This document shows positions 45,203 through 53,671 of a DNA stretch of 64,000 bases, piece by piece (within the stretch, counting starts at the first letter, position 1; each line of letters opens with the position of its first letter). A program made the translations under genes and the position numbers. The notes under the pieces were generated by a model that saw nothing but the letters and a program-made list of their open reading frames with translations, made no database searches and was not told the origin of the DNA. The DNA is from Bacteroidetes bacterium UBA7662. Lineage in GTDB: Bacteria; Bacteroidota; Bacteroidia; UBA7662. Location: positions 1,156 to 65,155 of the forward strand of contig DLHS01000003.1 in the NCBI GenBank assembly GCA_002483345.1. Direction: 5' to 3'.

Positions 45203-45717
45203 AAACGGTCTGTTTCACGCCGCAACTGGATAAGTGCATTGGCGGTTGGATAAACTGCACGTCCGCGCAGCAATTCAAACAAACGCCGGCTATAATCCAT
45301 GGCAGTTGCTTCCGGTCCTAAACCCTGTGCGGCCTGGTTGACAACAGCAGTAACATCCTCTTTCGCTGATCTGATGGCTTCCCATGTATCGGCATGCAGG
45401 TATATCTGCTGCGCCATGTTGTGCTCGTATTCTGCCCTTATACTGGTGAGCAAGGTCAGCTGTAAGGTTTGCGCATTCATACCTGCTTCACTGAGCCGGT
45501 GCACCATGGCCTCGGGAGAGATGCGCTCCAGAAATAAAGCCAGGCGCTCCGCAGCCTGCAAACGAACAGGCAGTAAATGTTTCAGTTGCTCTTGTCTGAT
45601 TTGCTGTTGCTGTAACTCCTGTGTCTTGTGAAACTGCCAGCGCAGGACACGGTCAGTGGTCCACAAAACCACGAGTGAAGGCAAAATGTACTTGAGAATT
45701 TCCAGGATATCGGACAT
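45199..45717 (-). CDS. Membrane-anchored helical protein (conserved Bacteroidota family, unknown function)
   Basis: 172 residues. One N-terminal transmembrane helix (about 5-22), then a Gln-rich coiled coil (HKTQELQQQQIRQEQLKHLLP) and the segment LRLQAAERLALFLERISPE with YEHNMAQQIYLHADTWEAIRSAKE later, which I recognise from a conserved Bacteroidota family (DUF7935-like) without known role. It is the first gene of an operon with the split nucleotidase pair. A TATTTTTG promoter box lies 16 bp upstream. Confidence 0.78.
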   Translation of the reverse strand: MSDILEILKYILPSLVVLWTTDRVLRWQFHKTQELQQQQIRQEQLKHLLPVRLQAAERLALFLERISPEAMVHRLSEAGMNAQTLQLTLLTSIRAEYEHNMAQQIYLHADTWEAIRSAKEDVTAVVNQAAQGLGPEATAMDYSRRLFELLRGRAVYPTANALIQLRRETDRL

Positions 45718-45733
45718 ACTGTATCAGTTATGT

Positions 45734-45741
45734 CAAAAATA
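45734..45741 (-). promoter_or_regulatory. -7 box TATTTTTG of the split-nucleotidase operon
   Basis: Minus-strand TATTTTTG, 16 bp before the ATG at 45717. Confidence 0.6.
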
Positions 45742-45837
45742 CAACTAATTAGCTGCGCTGAGCCTATCCCAGGGTGTTAAGGGTTGGTTAAGGCCCACCG
45801 CTACGCTGTTCCGCGAGTGCCGCAGATGAGGCCCCCT

Positions 45838-45882
45838 CCGTTTAACCCGTTTTGCCGTTTAAACCGTTTAACCCCATTACCG
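45838..45882. repeat. TTAAACGG-family cluster, single arm
   Basis: Words CCGTTTAACCCGTTTTGCC and GTTTAAACCGTTTAACCCC repeat with 8-10-bp spacing. The vocabulary is that of the right arm at 61500-61613. It is directly followed by a CTCG-family arm. Confidence 0.75.
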
Positions 45883-45888
45883 TCCCCT

Positions 45889-45922
45889 TCTCGCCCTCTC
45901 GCCTCTCGAAATCTCGATGTCT
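45889..45922. repeat. CTCG-family arm upstream of the IscA-type gene
   Basis: The segment ending CGCCTCTCGAAATCTCGATG plus TCT is identical over its last 26 bases to the right arm at 46444-46469, and reverse-complementary to the left arm at 46316-46348. The IscA-type gene thus lies between two copies in opposite orientation. Confidence 0.85.
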
Positions 45923-45945
45923 GCAAAAAATTGAACCATCCTCCC

Positions 45946-45953
45946 TAACTTTG
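45946..45953 (+). promoter_or_regulatory. -7 box TAACTTTG of the IscA-type gene
   Basis: TAACTTTG fits TAnnTTTG and lies 15 bp before the ATG at 45969, just after the CTCG repeat. Confidence 0.6.
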
Positions 45954-45968
45954 CCTTAATTAGTCCGT

Positions 45969-46310
45969 ATGGAAACCAATACCTCAAAACTCTTGCACAT
46001 TACTGATTCCGCTCTGCTGGAACTACGGCAACTGGCTGCAGAAAATCTTGCTCCGGAGAAGGTCATCCGCATAGGTGTAAAAGGAGGAGGCTGCTCAGGC
46101 ATGACCTATATATTGGATTATCAGGAGAAACAACCCAACGACATCTTACTTGAATTTGAAGGCCTCGCTGTAGCCATCGCTCCTGCCCATGCCATTTATC
46201 TGGAAGGTGTAAAACTTGATTTCGGCCGGGGGCTTGACAACCGCGGCTTCATCTTCGAAAACCCCAACGCCAGCGAAACCTGCGGTTGCGGAACTTCGTT
46301 TGCCGTGTAG
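45969..46310 (+). CDS. HesB/IscA-family iron-sulfur cluster assembly protein
   Basis: 113 residues. The three conserved cysteines are present: KGGGCSGMTY (about residues 37-46) and ETCGCGTSF at the C-terminus. A-type carrier proteins bind iron or an Fe-S cluster and deliver it to target enzymes such as the radical SAM enzyme MiaB encoded elsewhere in the window. No other isc or suf genes are adjacent, so it is not possible to tell IscA, SufA or ErpA types apart. It is bracketed by CTCG-family repeat arms on both sides. Confidence 0.92.
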   Translation: METNTSKLLHITDSALLELRQLAAENLAPEKVIRIGVKGGGCSGMTYILDYQEKQPNDILLEFEGLAVAIAPAHAIYLEGVKLDFGRGLDNRGFIFENPNASETCGCGTSFAV

Positions 46311-46315
46311 TCTTT

Positions 46316-46469
46316 AGACATCGAGATTTCGAGAGGCGAGAAACGAGATTTTACTTGCGCCGCCGCGTTTGTTGACTTCAGGCTAAATTTCGTCGACTTT
46401 CAAAAAGTAGCCTGTAAGGCTACAAGCTGAGTATAGTCTCGTTTCTCGCCTCTCGAAATCTCGATGTCT
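46316..46469. repeat. 154-bp element with perfect 33-bp inverted arms
   Basis: Left arm 46316-46348 begins AGACATCGAGATTTCGAGAG; right arm 46437-46469 is its exact reverse complement over all 33 bases, ending CTCGATGTCT. The 88-bp interior holds a second small hairpin, GTAGCC and GGCTAC around TGTAA. The element fits exactly between the IscA-type gene (stop 46310) and the convergent DEAD-box gene (stop 46478). It could be a MITE-like element, a bidirectional terminator, or both. Confidence 0.92.
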
Positions 46470-46477
46470 GAAAAAAA

Positions 46478-48268
46478 TCAGTACCTGCCGCCGCCACGGG
46501 GTTTTCCACCACCAAAGCGACGTTCCTGACGATCAGGAGCATATGAAGCACCCTGGCGACCACCACGGTCACGACCACCGCCGCTGCCGCCTCTGTAACC
46601 ACCACGGTCACCGCGGTCGCCACCTCTTCCACCCGGACGGTCACCGCTGTCGCGACGACCACCACCGATAGAACCGGCCATGATATCCATACGGATACTG
46701 CGTCCATTGTAGGTTGTGCCGTTGAATGTCTCAACCAGCACAGCTGCAGCCACCTCTTCAGCTTCCATGAAACTACGAGTATCTTCCAGGTCAATACGAC
46801 CCAGATCTGTTTTACTCAAACCTGAATTATCAAGCAGGAACTGCAGGAAACTGGCTTTGTAAAAACCATCCTTCGCCCCCAGGTTTACGAATATTTTTTT
46901 CATACCCGGACGGCTGTCACCCCTGTCGCGGTCTTTGCGGTCACCTTCATTCAGGTCGCGGGCATTGCGGTAGTAATTGAGGAAGCGCTGGAATTCCAGC
47001 GAAGCCACGCGGTTGATAATATCTTCCTTGCTGAAGTCACGGAGTTTCTCCTGAATCATAGGAATGAAACGTTCGTATTCTCCATGGTCGATTTCAGCGC
47101 CGGTGATTTTGTCGATAAAGCTGAGGAACTGCTTTTCGCAAACCTCTTCTCCTGAAGGAACCATCAGTTTTTGCATCTGACGGTCGATCATTTTCTCAAT
47201 CTGACGCAAACGACTGGCTTCACGGCCACTCACAATGCTGATACAGATACCGGATTTACCGGCACGGGCGGTACGACCTGCCCGGTGGGTGTATACTTCC
47301 GGATCATCAGGAAGTGAATAGTTGATTACGTGGGTAATGCCATCTACGTCGATACCACGGGCGGCTACGTCGGTGGCGATGAGCAGTTGCAGTGATTTTT
47401 CCTTGAAACGGGCCATCACTTTATCGCGCTGTTGTTGTGACAAATCGCCGTGGAGAGCTTCAATGTCGTAACCCTCACGGATCAGTTTTTCGGTGATATC
47501 CTGCGCTTCAAGTTTGGTACGGGTGAAAATGATGCCGTACATGCCGGGATTCACGTCAACCAGCCGCTTCAGCGACTCGTATTTGTTGGACGCCTGCACC
47601 TGATAGTAAACGTGCTCGATGTTTTTGGCAGCACTGTTTTTCTTACCCATCGACAGCTCGCGTGGGTTTTCCATATAGTTTTTGGCAATACGGCGAACCT
47701 CATCGGGCATGGTGGCAGAAAACAGCCAGGTAGATTTTTTATGGGTAGTGTTCGACAGGATATAATCCAGATCATCACGGAAACCCATGTTCAGCATTTC
47801 ATCGGCTTCGTCGAGTACTACATACTCTACTGTTTCGAGATGTACCGCTTTGCGGTCGATCAGGTCGATCAGACGACCTGGGGTAGCCACAATTACCTGA
47901 ACACCATTGCGGATGTCGCGGATCTGATTCTGGATACTGGTACCGCCATACACAGCGGTGATATAGACACCAGGCTGGAAACGGGAGAAATTTTTCAGGT
48001 CCTCGGCAATCTGATTGCAGAGTTCCCGGGTGGGACTGAGGATCAACACCTGTACCTTGCGGTCCTGGGTATTGACATGATGGAGGGCCGGCAGGCCAAA
48101 GGCAGCAGTTTTACCCGTGCCTGTCTGAGCGAGTCCGACAAAATCGGTTGTGCTTTCTAAGAGGATTGGGATGGCTTGCGCCTGAATGGGAGTCGGCTCC
48201 GTGAAACCTAATGCGGTAACCGCTTGTACAAGTTCAGGTTTCAGCTGAAGCGATTCAAATGTGGTCAT
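46478..48268 (-). CDS. deaD: DEAD-box RNA helicase, DeaD type with RGG tail
   Basis: About 596 residues from ATG 48268, preferred over 48298 because a TACCTTTG promoter box lies inside the longer frame. Helicase motifs are complete: Q motif GFTEPTPIQAQAIP, motif I AQTGTGKT, Ia SPTRELCNQ, II VLDEADEML, III SATMP, VI HRAGRTARAGKSG. A DbpA-type RNA-binding domain (KKIFVNLGAKDGFYKASFLQFL) follows at about 460-540, and the last 60 residues are an arginine-glycine-rich (RGG) tail that binds RNA non-specifically. Such enzymes assist ribosome assembly and mRNA turnover, often in the cold. The exact paralogue name is less sure than the family. Confidence 0.9.
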   Translation of the reverse strand: MTTFESLQLKPELVQAVTALGFTEPTPIQAQAIPILLESTTDFVGLAQTGTGKTAAFGLPALHHVNTQDRKVQVLILSPTRELCNQIAEDLKNFSRFQPGVYITAVYGGTSIQNQIRDIRNGVQVIVATPGRLIDLIDRKAVHLETVEYVVLDEADEMLNMGFRDDLDYILSNTTHKKSTWLFSATMPDEVRRIAKNYMENPRELSMGKKNSAAKNIEHVYYQVQASNKYESLKRLVDVNPGMYGIIFTRTKLEAQDITEKLIREGYDIEALHGDLSQQQRDKVMARFKEKSLQLLIATDVAARGIDVDGITHVINYSLPDDPEVYTHRAGRTARAGKSGICISIVSGREASRLRQIEKMIDRQMQKLMVPSGEEVCEKQFLSFIDKITGAEIDHGEYERFIPMIQEKLRDFSKEDIINRVASLEFQRFLNYYRNARDLNEGDRKDRDRGDSRPGMKKIFVNLGAKDGFYKASFLQFLLDNSGLSKTDLGRIDLEDTRSFMEAEEVAAAVLVETFNGTTYNGRSIRMDIMAGSIGGGRRDSGDRPGGRGGDRGDRGGYRGGSGGGRDRGGRQGASYAPDRQERRFGGGKPRGGGRY

Positions 48269-48295
48269 GAAAAAATTATAATCTAAAATTGACTG

Positions 48296-48303
48296 CAAAG
48301 GTA
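48296..48303 (-). promoter_or_regulatory. -7 box TACCTTTG of the DEAD-box gene
   Basis: Minus-strand TACCTTTG, 27 bp before the ATG at 48268. Confidence 0.6.
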
Positions 48304-48376
48304 GCTTTTATATACCCAAATCCGGCATAAAGCCCGATATTTCCCGACACTACCCGAAACCTGTCCCCTAACTGCT

Positions 48377-48384
48377 TATTTTTG
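48377..48384 (+). promoter_or_regulatory. -7 box TATTTTTG, predicted leaderless cmk transcript
   Basis: TATTTTTG ends 4 bp before the GTG start of cmk at 48389. The protein homology needs that start, so the transcript would begin at or next to the start codon. Confidence 0.6.
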
Positions 48385-48388
48385 CCCC

Positions 48389-49075
48389 GTGGAACGCATT
48401 ATCATCGCCATTGACGGCTATTCTTCCTGCGGTAAAAGTACCCTTGCCAAGGCTCTGGCTACCCGGCTCGGTTATGCCTACATCGATTCCGGCGCTATGT
48501 ATCGCGCTGTGACCCTGTACTTTCAGCATTACCACATCCCCCTTGATGACGACATGGCCATTGCGGAGGCGCTTGAGAATATCCATATTGAGTTCCACTA
48601 CAACCCGGTGCTCAAACGCAATGAAACCTGGCTCAACGGCGAATCTGTTGAATCAGCCATTCGTAGCCTGGAGGTCTCCAATGCGGTCAGCCCGGTATCT
48701 GCCATCAAAGCAGTTCGACAGTCGATGATTGCTTTACAACGCAAAGCAGGACGAAACAAAGGCATTGTTATGGATGGGCGTGACATCGGCACCCATGTTT
48801 TCCCGGATGCGGAACTCAAAATATTCATGACAGCCGACCCGGATATTAGGGCACAGCGCAGATATAGTGAACTGAAAGCCAAAGGTGAGCTTTATTCTCT
48901 CGAGGCAGTGAAACAAAATTTACTTGACAGGGACTATATCGACAGTCATCGCCTTGAAAATCCGTTGCGGCAAGCCGCTGATGCCAAAGTGCTCGACAAC
49001 AGCCATCTCAGTCCGGAAGAACAGCTTCAGTGGGCAATGGAACAGTTCAAAGCTTCCAGAAGTCGAATACATTAA
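48389..49075 (+). CDS. cmk: Cytidylate kinase
   Basis: 228 residues with a GTG start, fixed by the family's N-terminal pattern (IIIAIDGYSSCGKSTLAKALA, P-loop at about 7-16). YIDSGAMYRAVTLY, then VMDGRDIGTHVFPDAELKIFMTA, and the lid RAQRRYSELKAKG are typical. It phosphorylates CMP and dCMP with ATP in nucleotide recycling. Its 3' end overlaps the convergent gene at 49047 by 29 bp. Confidence 0.95.
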   Translation: MERIIIAIDGYSSCGKSTLAKALATRLGYAYIDSGAMYRAVTLYFQHYHIPLDDDMAIAEALENIHIEFHYNPVLKRNETWLNGESVESAIRSLEVSNAVSPVSAIKAVRQSMIALQRKAGRNKGIVMDGRDIGTHVFPDAELKIFMTADPDIRAQRRYSELKAKGELYSLEAVKQNLLDRDYIDSHRLENPLRQAADAKVLDNSHLSPEEQLQWAMEQFKASRSRIH

Positions 49076-50501
49076 CTGCCACATAAGCATCTGCCCCGGA
49101 TATCCGCTGCAAACCGAACAGGCTGCCAAAGCGGTCTGTTCCGAAAAGAACAGGACCTAAACGAGCCGACAAGCCCAGGTTCAGGTAATGATACTCCGTC
49201 AATGTGACGGGCAAACCTATCTCCGCCCAACCTAACTCAAAACGAGGTGATACTGCCAGATAATTGGTTCTCCTCATTTTAAAGGTACCGAAGAGCGGCG
49301 TGCGCTGCAAAATGGCAGCATACAAATAAAAATCCTGATAAATCCTGCCATCAAATTGTAAACTGAGGGCTGTAGGAGCCCCTACACTGAAACTGACATC
49401 ACCAGCCACAGCACCGTTGGCCTGCAAACGACCTATAAAATTGGCATCAAAATCACGCTGACTGAAATCAAAAAACTTACCTCTGGTACTATAATTGGCA
49501 AATGAATTAATGACGAAATAGGGAGCGTTGTAATTTATCAGCCCCAGATCAAGCCAGGAAACACCAACCTTCCATAAATGTTCAGGCACTTCCCTCCTGA
49601 TTCTTATTTTACCCGCGAAATTGAAGCAGTTTATTTTGCTGTTTTTTCCGGCACGCCGGGTCGATTGCTGATCGATTTTTACATAGGTAAAACCCAGATC
49701 CAGGGCGAAACCACCGCCGCTTTGTATACCTGCATCCCCCAATGATCTTGCATACTGACCTTCAAAACGATCAAATCTGGCAGTATCCGGAAAACGTATC
49801 GTATAATCAAAAGCTTCCATCTCGAGGTGCAGGGTTTGCAGCCCCAGCAAAGCCTTGGCTGTAATTCCCAGCGACATGGCCTCGGTTCTGGTTTCGTAAA
49901 AGCGATAGGCATAGGAAGCGCCAATCTCTCCCCAGGCATCCAGCTGAAGTCTCAAACCCGGATTTGAAATTGTGCTGTCGCGCAGGGGCTCAAAAAGAAT
50001 ACCTTCCCAAAGTTGTTTAAAGCCGGAAGCTGACAGTCCGCTCCAGTAAATCTGTTGTCGCAGCTGACTGTACAGGCCAAAGGCATGCTTCTGATACTGA
50101 AAATAAATGCCCAGTGGCATAGTCCAGGCACCTTGTTGTAAACGCAAAGGCTGTTCTATATGCTCCTGAATCAATACATCACCCTGTGCCGGACCGAAAC
50201 GGTTGTTATTGATATTGTCGATTTCGATGCTGACATCCGCGCCAGCCATGACCGACAGCAGATTGACCCGTTGCATGCTGATGAGATTATTCTGAAAGCT
50301 GGCACCTGCACCCGGTAAATGAACGGTCCAGTTGCTTTTATTAAATGACAAGGCGGAAGGATTCACCTGACCTGCATATAAAGCAGCATACCCCCCGGAG
50401 CCAATCAGCAAAGGATTTTGTGCAGAAACAACGCTTACAAACAACCCCGCCAGCAAGCCAGTCAGGCAGGCAAATCGAAGTTTCAGATGCAAAAAAAACA
50501 T
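49047..50501 (-). CDS. Outer-membrane beta-barrel-like protein (DUF5723-like)
   Basis: 484 residues with a signal peptide (ends SVVSAQ). The mature N-terminus, LYAGQVNPSALSFNKSNWTVHLPGAG, and the many alternating amphipathic strands fit the Bacteroidota family of PorV/DUF5723-like barrels; I am not certain of the subfamily. An outer-membrane location is inferred. It is the third gene of a typA operon (11-bp gap to the preceding gene) and its end overlaps cmk by 29 bp on the opposite strand. Confidence 0.75.
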   Translation of the reverse strand: MFFLHLKLRFACLTGLLAGLFVSVVSAQNPLLIGSGGYAALYAGQVNPSALSFNKSNWTVHLPGAGASFQNNLISMQRVNLLSVMAGADVSIEIDNINNNRFGPAQGDVLIQEHIEQPLRLQQGAWTMPLGIYFQYQKHAFGLYSQLRQQIYWSGLSASGFKQLWEGILFEPLRDSTISNPGLRLQLDAWGEIGASYAYRFYETRTEAMSLGITAKALLGLQTLHLEMEAFDYTIRFPDTARFDRFEGQYARSLGDAGIQSGGGFALDLGFTYVKIDQQSTRRAGKNSKINCFNFAGKIRIRREVPEHLWKVGVSWLDLGLINYNAPYFVINSFANYSTRGKFFDFSQRDFDANFIGRLQANGAVAGDVSFSVGAPTALSLQFDGRIYQDFYLYAAILQRTPLFGTFKMRRTNYLAVSPRFELGWAEIGLPVTLTEYHYLNLGLSARLGPVLFGTDRFGSLFGLQRISGADAYVAVNVFDFWKL

Positions 50502-50512
50502 GGTGTGTCGGA

Positions 50513-51007
50513 TCAGCGAAAGATATTCTCCCGAACCACAATATCCGAATTGGAACGAAGTATATCCTGATAAAGACCGTGTATGTTTTTTACATCATCG
50601 GTGCCGTAAAAAAAGAGTTTTTTTCCTTTCATCTCTACCAGTATCCATTCCTTTTGCGGCACCTGAAAAATACCTTTTATAGCCTGAGTCGTCCCCAAAC
50701 CTACATAACGAACGGATGACAAGGGTATTTCCCTGTTGACAGGAAACAAAAGTTTGTGATAACACACCTTTAAAACATCCTCCTGCATAGCCACTGTTAC
50801 CTTCGTAATATACAGTTTGCGGTAAAAAATGCTTAGTAACAGCAAAATAGCCACAAACATTACGTTTGTAAACAGCGCACTATACGCGGGAGCAAAAGCG
50901 TGAACCAGATAACTCAGCGCCCCCATCAACAAGGCAAAAACACCAAGCAGCCCATAAGGTACAGACCACTCATTCGAGAATAACTTTAATTCCCGTGTTT
51001 TCTGCAT
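50513..51007 (-). CDS. Small membrane protein with PH-like domain
   Basis: 164 residues: two transmembrane helices (about 17-38 and 44-61) followed by a soluble beta-rich part (YITKVTVAMQEDVLKVCYHKLLFPVNREIPLSSVRYVG) that looks like a bacterial PH-like domain. Function unknown. The start codon overlaps the typA stop by one base (TGATG), indicating coupled translation; the next gene follows after 11 bp. Confidence 0.72.
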   Translation of the reverse strand: MQKTRELKLFSNEWSVPYGLLGVFALLMGALSYLVHAFAPAYSALFTNVMFVAILLLLSIFYRKLYITKVTVAMQEDVLKVCYHKLLFPVNREIPLSSVRYVGLGTTQAIKGIFQVPQKEWILVEMKGKKLFFYGTDDVKNIHGLYQDILRSNSDIVVRENIFR

Positions 51008-52815
51008 CAGAGATTGGCTTTGGAAGTGCTCCGTTTACGATCCATTTCTTTCAGGAAAATCTTACGCATGCGCATCGATTTAGGTGTTATTTCGATGTAT
51101 TCGTCGTCCTGAATGTACTCCATGGCTTCTTCCAGCGAAAACAAACGTTTGGGTGCGATGCGGGCGCTGTCGTCTTTACCGGAAGCGCGCATATTGGTGA
51201 GGGCTTTGCCTTTCACGAGATTGACCACCAGGTCACCCGGACGGCTGTGTTCGCCCATAACCATTCCCTCATACACTTCTTCACCCGGATCTACGAAAAA
51301 TACGCCCCGATCCTGAAGTTTATCGATGGAATAAGCAGTGGTCATACCGGCTTCCATAGAAACCAGTGAACCATTAACACGACCCGGGATAACACCTTTG
51401 TGAGGTTCAAATCCTATGAAACGGTGAGCCATGATAGCTTCACCCTGAGTAGCCGTCAACAGGTTATTCCTTAAACCGATGATTCCACGCGACGGGATGT
51501 TAAATTCGAGGTGAATCATATCGCCTTTAGGCTCCATGATCAGCATCTCTCCTTTGCGTTGGGTAACCTGTTCAATGACCTTGCCGGAGAATGCTTCAGG
51601 CACATCCACCACCAGCGATTCGATGGGTTCGTGCTTTTTGCCGTCAATCTCTTTCACAATTACCCTTGGCTGACCTACCTGCAACTCATACCCCTCGCGG
51701 CGCATGGTTTCGATAAGGATAGACAGGTGAAGGATACCACGTCCGTAAACCAAATGGCTGTCGGGTGATTCCGTTTCTTCAATTTTCATTGCCAGGTTTT
51801 TCTCAATCTCTTTGTACAAACGGTCACGCAGGTGACGTGATGTCACAAACTTTCCTTCTTTACCGAAAAAGGGAGAAGTATTGATTGTAAAAAACATGCT
51901 CATCGTGGGCTCGTCGACTTTGATAGGTGCCAGCCCTTCCGGCGCATCGTAATCGGCAATGGTATCGCCAATCTGGAAATCATCGAGACCAACCACCGCG
52001 CATATATCGCCTGCTTCAACCTGTTGTACTTTCTGACGGCCCAGACCGATGAAAGTATGCAATTCTTTTACCCTGGCTTTAACAAACCCACCGTCGTTCT
52101 TCACCAGTTGAATGGGTTGGTTTTCTTTGATACTTCCGCGCGCCACTTTACCAATCGCGATGCGTCCTACGAAAGAACTGTAGTCAAGGGAGGTAATTTG
52201 CATTTGCAGATTGCCCTCCGGCTGTTTAGGCGCAGGAACATGTTCAATGATGGCATCAAGCAATGCGGTGAAATCGGTTGTCGGTTTCTTCCAGTCGGTG
52301 CCCATCCAGCCCATTTTGGAAGAGCCGTAAATGGTCGGGAAATTTAATTGTTCTTCCGTGGCATCGAGGTTGAAAAACAGCTCAAAAACACCATCATGCA
52401 CCTCATCAGGACGACAGTTTTCTTTGTCAACTTTGTTGATGACCACAATCGGATGTAAACCCAAAGCGAGTGCTTTCTGCAATACAAAACGGGTCTGTGG
52501 CATGGGGCCTTCGAAGGCATCTACCAGCAGCAATACACCGTCGGCCATTTTGAGTACCCGTTCTACTTCACCACCAAAGTCTGAGTGACCCGGGGTATCG
52601 ATGATATTTATTTTGGTGCCCTTATAATTCACCGAAACATTTTTCGAAAAGATGGTAATCCCCCGTTCACGCTCGAGGTCGTTGCTGTCGAGTATCAGAT
52701 CCCCAATTTCTTCGTTTTCACGGAATAGGTTGGTCTGGTGAAGGATTTTATCAACCAAAGTAGTTTTACCATGGTCGACGTGGGCGATGATCGCAATGTT
52801 GCGGATAGCTTGCAT
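51007..52815 (-). CDS. typA: Translational GTPase TypA/BipA
   Basis: About 602 residues from ATG 52815; the frame is open to 52887 but a TAATTTTG promoter box at 52833-52840 argues for the inner start, which also begins the family pattern MQAIRNIAIIAHVDHGKTTLVD. G-domain motifs: G1 AHVDHGKT, G2 near RGITIFSK, G3 DTPGHSDF, G4 NKVDKENCRP. Domains II, III and the BipA-specific C-terminal domain follow. TypA binds ribosomes and aids 50S assembly and stress adaptation. It is the first gene of a three-gene operon. Confidence 0.95.
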   Translation of the reverse strand: MQAIRNIAIIAHVDHGKTTLVDKILHQTNLFRENEEIGDLILDSNDLERERGITIFSKNVSVNYKGTKINIIDTPGHSDFGGEVERVLKMADGVLLLVDAFEGPMPQTRFVLQKALALGLHPIVVINKVDKENCRPDEVHDGVFELFFNLDATEEQLNFPTIYGSSKMGWMGTDWKKPTTDFTALLDAIIEHVPAPKQPEGNLQMQITSLDYSSFVGRIAIGKVARGSIKENQPIQLVKNDGGFVKARVKELHTFIGLGRQKVQQVEAGDICAVVGLDDFQIGDTIADYDAPEGLAPIKVDEPTMSMFFTINTSPFFGKEGKFVTSRHLRDRLYKEIEKNLAMKIEETESPDSHLVYGRGILHLSILIETMRREGYELQVGQPRVIVKEIDGKKHEPIESLVVDVPEAFSGKVIEQVTQRKGEMLIMEPKGDMIHLEFNIPSRGIIGLRNNLLTATQGEAIMAHRFIGFEPHKGVIPGRVNGSLVSMEAGMTTAYSIDKLQDRGVFFVDPGEEVYEGMVMGEHSRPGDLVVNLVKGKALTNMRASGKDDSARIAPKRLFSLEEAMEYIQDDEYIEITPKSMRMRKIFLKEMDRKRSTSKANL

Positions 52816-52832
52816 GTAACTTAAATTCGCCG

Positions 52833-52840
52833 CAAAATTA
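52833..52840 (-). promoter_or_regulatory. -7 box TAATTTTG of the typA operon
   Basis: Minus-strand TAATTTTG, 17 bp before the typA ATG. Confidence 0.6.
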
Positions 52841-52913
52841 CTGATTTTAAAGGAAAATCCGGCATTGTTTATAAACTTAACACCCATCCACTTGTCAGTT
52901 CAGCTGCTTTCGG

Positions 52914-52921
52914 TAAATTCG
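52914..52921 (+). promoter_or_regulatory. -7-like box TAAATTCG, near-leaderless start
   Basis: A TTCG variant of TAnnTTTG that ends 3 bp before the ATG at 52925. Confidence 0.35.
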
Positions 52922-52924
52922 GTC

Positions 52925-53671
52925 ATGGGCTTGCGGGTGTTTCTGTGTCTTGGATGGCTGCTGGGCAGCGCTCCTGCGGTTTTTGCACAGCAGACCGGTT
53001 ATGCCGGGTATCAGGGTAAGCAGACACCTTCCCGTCAGATTTTAATGGAGATGGGTTTCGGTGCTTCGATACCGCGGGGTGCATTTGCACAGGAAGTTTC
53101 CAAAACAGGCTTTGGTCTGCATATGATGGTCGGCTACCGCCTTGCTCACCTGCCACTGGAGCTGGCTGTTTCACTTGATGCTGTCTTGTACGGCTATCAG
53201 ACCGACCAAAAACCACTGGGATCTGTCAATCCGGCCAGTTATGAACTCGTCCTGGATCGTTACCAGTACATGCTGCCGCTGCACGCCCACCTACGCTACG
53301 CGCCTTCATGGGGAAAAATTGCCCCTTTCGCAGAAGCTTTCGGAGGTATGCGCCTTATTTCAACCCGGACAACTGCCAGAGGAAACCAGCTCATTGCCGT
53401 AGCAGGCAACCCGGAAGCTTTCAGCTCCAAAGCAACCTACAACGACTTCACAGTCAGTTACGGCCTGGGTGCAGGAATACACTATAAACTGGCAGATGTG
53501 GGGAATCTACACTACCGGCTTCAATTGAGTGCAAGGTGGCTCAATGGTGGAAAAGCCAATTATCTGGGGGTAGATGACCTTGTTATTCAGGACAATCAGC
53601 TGGTTTATCAGCCCCGCTTCAGTGAAACCAGTGTAGTAGCCTTAAATCTGGGGCTTTCTATCCTTTTCTAA
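52925..53671 (+). CDS. Outer-membrane beta-barrel protein, porin family-like
   Basis: About 248 residues from ATG 52925, which begins a clean signal peptide (MGLRVFLCLGWLLGSAPAVFAQ); the longer frame starts upstream without one. The mature part has alternating strands (GFGLHMMVGYRLAHLPLELAVSLD, YMLPLHAHLRYAP, APFAEAFGGMRLI) and ends in a phenylalanine (LNLGLSILF), the usual barrel terminus. It fits the small outer-membrane barrel family of Bacteroidota; no ligand can be named. It is convergent with and overlaps the MFS gene by 4 bp. Confidence 0.75.
   Translation: MGLRVFLCLGWLLGSAPAVFAQQTGYAGYQGKQTPSRQILMEMGFGASIPRGAFAQEVSKTGFGLHMMVGYRLAHLPLELAVSLDAVLYGYQTDQKPLGSVNPASYELVLDRYQYMLPLHAHLRYAPSWGKIAPFAEAFGGMRLISTRTTARGNQLIAVAGNPEAFSSKATYNDFTVSYGLGAGIHYKLADVGNLHYRLQLSARWLNGGKANYLGVDDLVIQDNQLVYQPRFSETSVVALNLGLSILF

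Noticed and set aside
46420..46794. 124-residue valine-rich minus-strand frame
   Set aside because: It is the RGG tail of the DEAD-box gene read in another frame.
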